NCBI GenBank assembly: GCA_016748015.1
Contig: JAAOMT010000129.1
Coordinates: forward strand, 1,193,650-1,257,649
Direction of reading: 5' to 3'
Source of the DNA: Geosiphon pyriformis
Taxonomy: Eukaryota > Glomeromycota > Glomeromycetes > Archaeosporales > Geosiphonaceae
DNA length: 64,000 nt
This document shows, one piece after another, positions 46,601 to 57,620 of this stretch. The first letter of the stretch is position 1. Every line of letters starts with the position of its first letter. The notes beneath the pieces are model-generated. The model had not been told where the DNA came from and searched no databases. It saw only the letters and a list, made by a program, of their open reading frames with translations. A program made the position numbers and the translations under genes.

Positions 46601-48532
46601 AAATAAATTTCTTAATAATAATACAAAAGATTCTAATTTATAGATTATTATAAAAATATTTTATAAAAATTAAAAAATAAAAATAAAAACAGATTTTTTA
46701 TTTTAAAATTTTTTAAGTTTTTAAGTTAAAATTAGATATATAATATTTTTAGTTTTATAAAATAGGTTTTAAAAGTTTGTAATTTTATTATTTTTTATAT
46801 TATTTTACTATTATTAATTATAATTTGTTATTTTATGTTATTTTCTGTAATTTTTTGTAATTTTTTAACTATATTAATTATTTTTTATTATTTCATATTA
46901 GTTTTTATTATTAAATATCGATTACATTTTTTTGTAATTAGTTTTTTTATAATTAGTTTTTTTTATTTAGATAATATTAATTAAACTTTTAATTAATAAA
47001 AATATGTTAAAATAATAATAAAATTTATTAAACTTTATAATTATAATAAAAAACTATTTATACTTAAAATTGTATCTTTAATTCTAAAATTAATTGAAAT
47101 AATTACTGTTTTTATTATATTAATAGAAATATTTTTAATTTAAAAAATTTATTAATTATATATTAAAAATTTTGTATTGTTATATAACTATTCTTAATTT
47201 AAATTGTATTATTAATAAAAACATTTACAATTAAATAAGAAATTAATCTTGGTTTTAATTTAATTAGTCTTAATTATCAATGTAAATTTATTCAAAGTTT
47301 TAATTTTTTTAAAAAAGAGAAAAAAAAATTATTTTAATTAATTTAAGTTATTTTTTAAATATATTTACAAATTATATATTATTATAAGTAATTATATAAT
47401 GTATTTAATTTATAAGTTAGTGCTTTAATTGTTAATATAAATTTAAAGATTTTAGTATCTGAAAATTTTGGTTGGTTGAGTTTTTTGTATAATAAACAGA
47501 GATTTATTAATAATAGCAAATAATATTTAATATCTAATTTTTTAATATAATAATTAATTTATTCTAATGTTTTTTACTTTTTTAATAAGTAATTTAATAA
47601 ATTAATTTTATGTTTATTTTTATGTTTTTACTAAACAATTTTTAATATTAATGTTTTTTATTAATTAATAAAACAAATAAAAAAATACACAAAAAAAATA
47701 ATAAATAATAAATAAAATTAGTATTTATTAATAGTTATAATTAAAAATTATTGTTTTAATATTGTTAATAATATAGAATAAATATTAATAAAATTAGTTA
47801 AAAATTAGTAAATTTTTATATGATAAATATAAATTTATATAACTTAAATAGTAAATAATTATATTATAATTTTTATTAAAAAAACATTTATTTTGAATAT
47901 TAGATTTCTAATTATTAAAGTTATTTGATAAAAATTTAATAAATCTATTATTATTTTTTTGTTTTTAATACTATTATTATATATATAAATTTTTATAATA
48001 TGAAATTTCTGAAATTTTTAATGATTTTTATATATTTTATAAATTACTGTTAAAATTTATAATATTTCTAAAATTTTTGGTATTTTTAAAATTTTTGATA
48101 TTATATAATTTAATAATTTTTATTATATTATTGGCTAATTATGTTATATTTTAAATATTATTTTATAAATAATAATATTTTGTATATATTTTAAAAAATT
48201 AACAAAATTTAAGCCTTTTTTAAGTATTAAAAACTATTTTTTTTAACAAATATGTATTTATTAAATATTTTAACAAGCTCTAAACAAATTTACAATATTT
48301 TTACAACTTATTAGAAATATCTAACAAATTTTGTTGTTTTTTTGTTTAAAAAGCATTTGATAATAGTTATTAAATTATTATAATTAATAATTTATAATAC
48401 TATCAAATATTTTGTTTAAAAAAATTGTATTAATAATAATATATAATAAAATTTTATTTAGTATTATTTATTTTTTTATGATAATATTTATTTTATCTTT
48501 AACCAAATTCGGCTTTATAACCAAAATTTATT
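43684..48532. other. AT desert between LINE copies B and D
   Basis: About 4.85 kb of almost pure A/T runs with rare isolated C and G. I see no gene, RNA gene or repeat unit. Short A/T-only ORFs are not meaningful. It is probably a graveyard of older elements bleached by C-to-T change. Confidence 0.7.
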
Positions 48533-48643
48533 TAAAACTTCTTTCTCTCATTCATCCCAAAATTCCTAAAAAAGAGCCAAAATATTTTTTGAAAGAAGTT
48601 TTTTCTGTTTTTTATCATTCAGTTCACTAATTCTAAACTATTT

Positions 48644-50481
48644 GTGCTTGATTATGAGGCCACTATTGGCCCTAATATTGCAGTTCTAAACAAGTCTATT
48701 ATGAAGCCTGGCTTTAACATTGGTATTAAGTCTGTTGAGTCCAGAAAGAAGAGAAGAAGTGGTATTTTGGAGGATAATATGGGCAGTAGAAAACTCACTG
48801 CTGCTAAGGTGTCAAGTAGTCATTTTTGGGGTTTTGAAACTGGTGATACTACTGAATCTGATAGTGTGAATATGGAGGAGGAATGTTTAGTTGAGGAAAC
48901 CAGCTTTGATTATAGAGATGGTGGAGCTTTTGCTGAAGAGGAATTGGAACAAATACCTAAAAGTTTGAAAATTCTTACTAAGAGGGTGCTTGGGAAACCA
49001 CTGGAAAAAATTAACTTCTTGGATGATGATATTGATAATGTACTTTTGGACAAATCTGTGGTTTTTCCTTCTCTTTTGAAGAACTTGGTTGATGTTTCTG
49101 TCAGGAAGTCTTTTACTTTAGACATTAACTTAAATAATATTGTTGGGAAATCCACTCAAGAAAAGCTTGTGGTGGTCAAAAAACTATTTTCAAAAATCAA
49201 TGGTTTTGGGGGGGCCTTTACCCCCTCAAAATTTGCTGAGATTGTCAGAGCAATGTTTACTTCCCAGTTGAGTTTAATGAAAGCTACCAAGTTGGCTATT
49301 GATGTGAAAATCCTGGTGAACACCGATCTTAAAAAATCATCTGAGTATTTAGATTGGGCTGTAGTAAAAAAAATTTCTGTTGGAACATCGGTTGAGGCTG
49401 TGCATGCTGTGCATGCTGTGCTTTCTGAATTTGGAATAATTAAATCAGTCAAGATGTAACTAGTGAGCCTATGGCAAAAACAATCATCAAATTTGAAGAT
49501 CAGAATCAGGCTGATCTTTTGGCTTCCAGATGGTCCATTCTCATTGGGAAAAATGCTGTTCATGTGGCTAGGGCCGATTTTGATAAACAAACGTGGGACT
49601 CTAGGGATCTGCATAAGGCACTGCTTTATACTCTTCCTGTGGGAACTAATACTCATGATATCTGAGATTATATTGGCTCTGTGGGTGGGAAGACTTGTGT
49701 GATTGATCATTATCCAGTCACATATGCTCGAGCCAGATGTGTCACTGTTTGTTTTGGGTCAGCTGAATCATTGAATGCCATCATGAGTATCACTCTTGTA
49801 TTGAGAGGTGCTCATCTTTATTGGTCTCATCTTGGTTCTGCTGTGTGTGCAAAGTATAGTAAGGTAGGTCACACTTCTCTGAGCTGTGCTTTTGATGGAA
49901 AGATTTCTTTTGGTAGCTTGTTATATTGGTTTCTTTCAGATGCAGATAAAAGCAGACTGGCAGCCATTTATGCCAAACATCCAGCACCAGTTTCTTGTCC
50001 TGTTTCCTTTGGTGGTGTTTTATAAGCCAAGGTTGTTGCTAGGTTCTTCTTTCTCCCTCTCCCTGTTTAGAATGTTTTGTTGAATAATGGCTCCTCTTTG
50101 GAGATGGAGTCTACCTTGCATGTGTCTCTGGTGTTAAATAATAGATTTGCTGCTCTTGAGTGCAGTCTCATCAGCCTTGCAGAGTGCATGAATGAGCTGG
50201 CTAAGAGATTGGATGTACTTGGGCCAATGGTTTTCCAGCTTAGCCCTGGATGTCAACCATTGATAACCCTTTCATCACAGAATCAAGGGGCAGATATAGT
50301 AATAAGTAAAGGTTCAGGTGTAGCTACTGGTGGTAAGACTGTTGTGGAAGTGGTGAGTTTTGATCCTGTAGTTATATCAAAAATGAAGGAAACATTGAAC
50401 AATCTTTTAATCATGGTTATGAGCCTTTTAGTTAAAATAGACAATGCTGGTTCAGTTCTTGTTATTTATTCTTCTCAATGA
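48644..50481 (+). pseudogene. LINE copy D ORF1 with a different N-terminal module
   Basis: The N-terminus (MKPGFNIGIKSVESRKKRR from 48701, then ETGDTTESDSVNMEEECL) is unlike copies A and B. From about VRKSFTLDINLNNIVGKST onward the core is shared (KKLFSKINGFGGAFTPSKF). TAA at 49457-49459 and a frameshift break it; it resumes as TIIKFEDQNQADLLASRWS. The knuckle AVCAKYSKVGHTSLSC has Tyr for the second Cys. Ends SSQ with TGA inside ATGA at 50478-50481. A 9 bp unit GTGCATGCT is doubled at about 49398. Confidence 0.85.
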
Positions 50482-53400
50482 CGGATTTGATTTGGAAAAT
50501 TGCTACATGCAATGTTTAAAATATCAATGTCTCTGCTAAGCAGAAAAACATTGTTTATTGGCATAGGAAATCAGGAAATTTGGTCTCAATTGTTACAGAA
50601 ATGAAATTAAGATCTAGCTGTAGGCTGTAGATTAAGGATAGGTTTAATGGTATTTGGGTTTTCACTTCTGGTTTGGATGCAGGTTTTCTTGGTGCTGGTG
50701 TGGCCATAATCATGAACATCTCTCTAACTCATCATGTGTGTAAAATTTCTGAGGTGTCTGGTTGGCTCTTTTCTATCAAATTGCTTTTCAAAAATAAGCT
50801 GTTAGTGTCAATTTTGGGGCTTTATGCTGGTGCTTCCCTGGCTGTTCATTTTGCACAAGTAGGTAAGAGCAACTCTTTGATTGTGAGGGCTGTAAATAAG
50901 TCTTCTTTTGTCATCTTGGATGGTGATTTCAATGAGAATAGATCTCACAAATGTGCTAGTTTTAAGAAATGCTCTGATTTTGGTCTGGTCAATTCTTTGA
51001 ATGGGAGTTCATTCATGAGGGTACCAACATGAAGCAATTCTCAGGGTGTCTCAAAAACAATTAATTACATATTTGTTTCTTCAAGTTTGGCCAATGCAGT
51101 TGTGCATTGTGGTGTTTTGGATGTTAGTGAACATTTTGACACTGATCATCAAGCTGTTTCTGTGTCCATGAGTTTGGGTGGCTTGTTGAATATGCAGTTG
51201 AATTTTCTTTGCAAACAAGTGAATAAAGATTGTTGGAAGTTCAATTTTAAAATGCTGATAATACAATGTGGACTAGATTTAAGAATGCTTCAGCAGCTAA
51301 TGCTGCCATGTTCTCTGATGATTTTATTGCTTCTGAGCAATTCTAAGATTTGGATGCAATGTGGGATATTGTTCACAAGTCTGTTACATTATTAGCTAAC
51401 AAAATATCCAAAAAAAAAGATTTAAGGACTCTGGTTATATCTTTACCAAAGAATCTTTGAAGTTTTATAGATTAGAGCTTTTGGTTTCAAAAATTGTTAA
51501 GGCTTTTTGTGAAACTGATGTTGACAGTTTTGTTTCTCTTATGAGGTGTTGGTATTCTTTGAACCGTGCTAAGGCTTTGGTCATTCAGGATTTAGTGAAC
51601 TTTGGTGTGACTTTTGATCATGTTCGTTCAGCTCTCTGTGTTATCAGAAAATCTTATTACATGCTGAAATGTGTGGAATTTCTAAGAGCCAAGAAAGCAA
51701 ACATCAGATCTGCCATAGATAAAAGAATAGAGAGCTTTGAAACAAATAAGAGTCATACTATCAGAAGTGTATTGAAGTGTCAATTTTGCAAGGTGGTGCT
51801 TGACCATTTGGTTGTCAATGATGAGCTGGTTCTAGAGCCTGGTTTGGTTAAGTCTAAGGTAGACACAATTATGAAGGGTTGAACTCAGAAACATCAAACT
51901 ATTCCTAATGTTTCTAGTGAGTGGCATTATCAGTATCAGCCTTTGAAATATGTTTTTGATGGTGCTTTTTCTGGTGTGATGTGTGCAATTGGATTTGATG
52001 AATTTTTTGGGGTGGTGTCTAATCTGCCTAATGGCAAAGCTGCTGGTCTCTTGGATATCTCTAATGAACTTTGAAAGCATTGCAATAAATCTGTTCTGAA
52101 CATGCTCTTAGTACTTTTAAATTCATGTTTGGTTAATGAATTGGTGCCCAGTTTTTAGAAGAAGGCTTGGGTTTTGATGATTTCCAAACCTTATAAGTGG
52201 GAGGGCATTCTAACAAATACTCATCCCATTGCTTTGATTGAGACAGCTCACAAGATTTTTTCCAAGATTTTCTCTGATAGGATCTTCTCAGTTTGTAGTA
52301 CTTATGATGTTCTTCGTGGTGATAATTTTTCGGTTTTAAAGAGCATAACAACTCAATCTCCAATTTTTGTGATTGGTTTAGTCATTGAAGATGCTTTGGA
52401 GAAAGACTGAGAGCTTTGGCTAGTTCTGTAGGACATGTGGAAGGCATATGATTCAGTAGGCTGGGAACATCTTGAAAAAAGTTTAGTCAGGATTAAGATG
52501 TGTGACAGATTCATTTGATTTTTTGGTAGTATTCATAGAGATCATACCAACCAAGTTATGACAGACTTTGGTTTGATGGATGGTTATCATGTACATAATA
52601 GACTGGATCAAAGAGAGGTTTTCTCCTCTCTTTTGTGGCATATATTTTATGACCCTCTGTTGTGTGAAGTCAAATGTCAGAAGAGTGTATATGGGTATAG
52701 AATCAATTCTCACTTTATTTCTAGAAGTGGTTGTGCTGAATCTTGGACTGAGTTTTCTTCTTTTCTTGCTGTTGGCACCTTTGTTAACAATACAATTTGG
52801 GTTGGCAGCAGTCAGAATACTACCCAACACATTCTTGATGTTGTTAGTAAATTTTTTCGGATTAATAACATTTTGATCAATAATGACAAAACTGTGGCCA
52901 TTCCTATCAATAGCAGAGTTAGCCACTCATCTTTTTTTTATTAGTGGTTTACCCATTTCTGTAGTCCATAAAGGAGAATCTCATCAGTATCTTGGTATCT
53001 TTCTGTCAACTAAGGGTCTTTTTAAGCCTAATTTGGCTAAGGCACATTCAGACATTTGTTTCTTCACTAATTTGGTCTTGAAAAAGGCTGTTTTGGATAA
53101 ACAGTTCTTGTATCTGGTTTCAATAGTTCTCTATCCTATAGTTGGCTACAGAACACAGTTTAGCTTTGTTCTTATTAGTGTTTGCAACAAGTGGGATGCT
53201 TTGATTTGCAAGGACTTAAAGCTGAAATTTTGTTTCCCGCTTGATTTTCTTAGTGATACAATTCATCATCCTTTCTTTTATGGTTTGAAGTCCTTTTCAC
53301 AATATTAGTCTGAGAGTAAGATTACTTTACTTATCAGCTTCGCAAACTCTAATGGGATTCTAGGTTATTTGTTCAGCCACAGATCTCATGATTTGCAAGT

Positions 53401-55156
53401 TCTATGTTGGTGCCCCCTCCATCCGTTGAGTTTTTTTGTTTGTATTCATGTTAATGCTTCCAATAATTTTTTGTCAGGTATGGTTTGCATTCTTCATAAC
53501 TGCAATTTGTCTTTGAGTGGCTCTTTGGCCAGCTTTTTTTGACTTCATAATAAGGTCCCTATATCTATTGTTTTGGGCAAGTCTCTGTTTTTCAAGTTTT
53601 TGCCTTCTCTCTGGCATTATGACATAGTCTTTGTGGACCAGCTTCATGATTGTTATGATAATGTCTTTAACTGGTGCACTTTTAAATGGTGGAAGAAACT
53701 GGACCCTCGTGAGCCAGTTCTTAATTGGTTTAAGATCTCTGTTGCATTTCTCATTGGTTCATCCCCCGCTCTTCCAGCTTTAAGTAGTGTTGGCTCTTTA
53801 AACATTTGTGGGTTCAGTGATTTTGTGTCTATCTGCAATCATCTTTCTCAGGTTGGCCCTGATAGTTTGTCTGTTTATATGAATGGTTCTCTTAAGAGTT
53901 TGGGCACGATTGGGTGTCAGGCTGGTGCTGCTGCCTTTTTTGAGGACATTAATTTAGGTTTGGATGTCAGTGTTCACGGTTTGGTATCATCTACTTTGGC
54001 AGAGTTACAGATTATTGCCTTGGCCCTAGAGTGTGTACCCAGGTCTTGCTCTGTTTGCTTGTTTTCAGATAGTCAAGCTGCTTTGGATGCTTATAAATTA
54101 GAGCTAAATCTGATGCATCCTGACTTTTACAATTGGTGTTGGGTCGAGCATTGGCATATCAGTAATATTATTCGCAGCAAAAACTTAAAAGTCACCTGGT
54201 GCAAGGTTAAGAGCCACTCTGGCATTTTGGGGAATGACTGTGCCAACAGTTTCACTGACACTGCTTCTTTCTCTGAATGGTTTTTTTCTCCTTATATAGG
54301 TGAACATTTTTTGGTGGCCAATGGTGATACAGTCTCTGGTAATTCTAAGCACTTTGTTTGGAATGTGTTTTGTGCTGTCTGTCATGCACATTGAAAGATT
54401 GGTTCTGGTTCTGGTTTTCTGGCAAGTGATTTGCTTTCAGATGTTGATTGGCTCAGCTCTTCCCAGATATGGCATCCTGATTCACATATGGCTGCAGATT
54501 TTACCAGCAGGCATACTGCTGATACTCGTACTTACTTTATAAAGGCTTTGTACCATCAGCTTCCCATAGCTGTTTGAAAATACCTTTATGATAAGTGTTA
54601 TTCTAATGTTCTGTGCTTGTATTGTGGAAAAGTGAAGATGTCTAATCATGTGTTTTCTTGCATGATAAATATTTCTGCTTGTCACAAGATTTTGGAGTCC
54701 TGTGCATCCTTTTGGAAGGAACTTTCTAGTTATTTTCTTTTTCTTTTGAGTGTTTTGTAGCTGTTGTTGGCCTGTGCTTCGAATTTTTTGGTGTTCTCAG
54801 CTCTTTTTAAGAGTTTTGTTTTCAATAAGTAGTTTTTGGAGGCTATTTCTATCTTTCATGATCCCAAAATAGCTAAGATTAAAGTTGCTAAGTTTGTGCA
54901 CTCTCTTTGTTTTGCTTTCAGAGATGACATTTGGGTGGTTTATGCTAAACATCGCACTTTTATGGAAAAACATAGACTGATCTTAATAGATGGTTTTGCT
55001 TCTGTCTTGGTTTCTGGCTCAGCTTTGAAGTTTTTGGCTGGTGTGGTTAAATTGCTTGGGATTTCTAAGGCTTTTGGTGTTCATTTTGGCTTTCGCAAAC
55101 CTTGTTTGTTTTTTTCAGGTGTTGGTACCTTGGTTTTGGTTAATATAACTGCATAG
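50478..55156 (+). pseudogene. LINE copy D ORF2 (endonuclease, reverse transcriptase, RNase H)
   Basis: Starts at the ATG overlapping the ORF1 stop (MTDLIWKIATCN). Endonuclease: VILDGDFNENRSHKCA, DTDHQAVSVSMSLGG. RT: NLPNGKAAGLLDISNEL, MTDFGLMDGYH, GTFVNNTIWVGSSQNTTQH (both catalytic Asp changed to Asn, about 52780-52791). RNase H: SVYMNGSLKSLGTIGCQ, LFSDSQAALDAYKLEL and VTWCKVKSHSGILGNDCAN, the longest open part (53573-54394). Knuckle: CLYCGKVKMSNHVFSC. Ends VGTLVLVNITA with TAG. Confidence 0.9.
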
Positions 55157-55295
55157 TGTTGTTTTGACTAGTTCGAATGGCTGGTCACATGTAGTAAATA
55201 CATGATTCATACTTAATTTAGGTCATTTTTTTGATGTATAGTTCTAAGTGGTGTTTGGACTTCACTCATTAAGCATTAAAAAAAAAAAAAAACCA

Positions 55296-57299
55296 AATTA
55301 TTATTTTTTATTAAATAAATTAAAACTATTTTTAATAATATAGTTTTTGTTTATAATAAATGTTTTTTTATATTTAATAATAACAGTTTTTATATATAAA
55401 TACTTAACCAAATTAGACTTAATTAATTTATAAATTTTATAAATCTTTTTTTTACAAGTTAAAATTTGTTTTAGAATAAAATTATCAAAACTACAATTTA
55501 ATTATTTTAATTAAATTTAAATTATTTATTTAAAAAAGTATATAATTTGTTTTTATTTTTTAATCTAATTAAAAATTAAGTTTTTAAAACCAAGTTTTTT
55601 TTACTTCATAATTATTTTATTTTGGTTTTTTAATTTAATAAAAAACATTAAACTTAAAAAATTTTAATTATATTGATTAAAAAGTTGTTTAAAAAATTAA
55701 TGTTTAAAAAAATAAAATACTATAAAAAATTGATTAGTTATTATTTTAATATTTGTAAATTGAAAAATTTATTTTGAAAAAAGTCTTTTTAAAATGCTTT
55801 TATTATAATAAAACTGTTATTTTGTTTTTGGTTTTTAGTTTGTACTTAATTAAATATTTTTAAATTATATAATAATAAATAGTAAATTTATTTATTTCAA
55901 AAGTTTTTAAACAAATATGTTTTTGATTTTAAATTATTTATATTAAATTATTTATTTTTATTAATTTGTTTATTAATAAAACTTATTTAAAATTAATTAT
56001 TAACTATAAGCTAAAGAATTGTTAAAACTAAATAACAAAACTATTTATTTAAAATTATTTTTCTAAAAATCACATTTAAAAAACTTGATTTATTTATTAA
56101 CTTACATATTAATACAATTTATTAAACATAACTATAAAAGTAAAATAGTTATTTATGCTCAAATTTTATTCTGTTAATTTTATAAAAATATTACAACTTT
56201 TTTTACTATTTATAAACATAAAAAAAACTCTTAAAAATATTTAAAATATTTTCAATTAAAATATAATTATTTTTAATTCAAATTATGTTATTTATAAAAA
56301 AATTACTAATAGATAAAAATTATATTTATTTTGGTTTTTACTTTATTTATGTGTAAATTTTTATTTTTTTTAATTTATATCAAAAAATTATTAAAAAAAA
56401 TTTTGTTTTACTTTAATTATTATATTTAATTTAGTTATTAAAGTTTAAATTTTTTAATTAAATGATGTTTTAATAATTTTACAAAGGTTTTTTATAAAAA
56501 TTTTATTTATTATATTATTAAAAATTTTTAGACTTAAATAACTTAATAATTTGTATTAAAAATTTTATATTGTCAGTATAGAATCCAATTTTTTCTTATA
56601 TGTTCAGTTTTTTATGATATATTATCCAAAATTAAAACAATGTTTTTATTATTTACCAAATAATTCAGTATAACTTTTTTAAAAAACTGATTTAACATAT
56701 TTTTTATAGTATGTATTTTGATTTTTTACAAATTTTTTATGTTTATTTATTTTATTTTTGATTTTAAATTGTTTTATATTCTTTATTTTTTTTATTTTTA
56801 AAGCATAATAAATTTTTTAAAGCTGGTAATTTTTATTTTTACAAAAAAGATTTCAATAACAACAAATTTACAACTTTTTTAACATTAAACTTTTTTCAAG
56901 AGTTCAAAATATTAACTACTTTGTACATATTGCCAATTTAAACAAATTAATCACCTTTAAAGCCAGTTTTTTAACTTATAAAATATATTAAAAAACTTAT
57001 TAATACTAAAAACAAAATCTTCAAAAAAGATTTTTTAAATATCAAATCAGAATTTTTTATAATAGACTCTATATTTTATTCTATTTTTTTTATATTTAGC
57101 TCTATTAAAATTTTCAAAAATATCAACAGCCATATTCAGTATTTTACTTTTGAAATTAGTTCAAGTATTCTTATCAGTATTTTTTATTGTAAATTTTTAT
57201 TAATTTTTATTGGCCTATTTATTTATTTTACAATTAATCAAATCACCCAAACTTATAAACATTAAGATTGCTCTGTGGTTTGTATCAAAAAACTCTTCA
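55296..57299. other. AT-rich stretch after LINE copy D
   Basis: A/T runs with no gene or repeat unit recognised. Confidence 0.6.
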
Positions 57300-57620
57300 A
57301 TTTTGCAAATTTTAACTTTTATTACTGTTTTAGTTATATCTTTACTTAAAAACATATAATTAATAACTTTTCAAATGCTATTAAAATTCTGCCAAGTCTA
57401 ATTTCTAATCTCGGCCTTTCTAGTTAGAGCATTACAGAGTTCCAGATGTTTTAAATGTACTATATTTGCACAATATCCATTTTTATCTTCATTAAAATTA
57501 TCACTCACCACCACATAAGTACCTTTATTCAAAGATTTAGTTATAATGTCATTGATATTTTCAGCTTAAGCCACTCTGTTCTTAATAAATGCCTTTGCAT
57601 AAAGACCATCGAAATTTTAG
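57300..57620 (-). pseudogene. old LINE ORF2 endonuclease fragment
   Basis: The minus strand reads GLYAKAFIKNRVA, then ITKSLNKGTYVVVSDNFNED, aligning with GLYTCASGGD and NKSSFVVVSGDFNED of copy B. The GDFN motif is worn to SDNFN. Stops throughout and no flanking LINE sequence recognised. Confidence 0.7.

Larger units (their letters stand above)
48533..55295 (+). mobile_element. full-length LINE retrotransposon (copy D)
   Basis: About 6.76 kb: 5' UTR similar to the other copies, ORF1, ORF2, 3' UTR with the conserved GTGTTTGGACTTCA word and an A-run at about 55279-55292. Inactive: FVDD is FVNN, the knuckle Cys is Tyr, and there are many stops. Confidence 0.93.

Noticed and set aside
48412-48630. 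72-residue plus-strand ORF before LINE copy D
   Set aside because: Composed of A/T runs and the LINE 5' UTR; no sign of a gene.
53573-54394. 273-residue ORF as a host RNase H gene
   Set aside because: It is the longest undamaged part of LINE copy D ORF2 and lines up with copies A and B.
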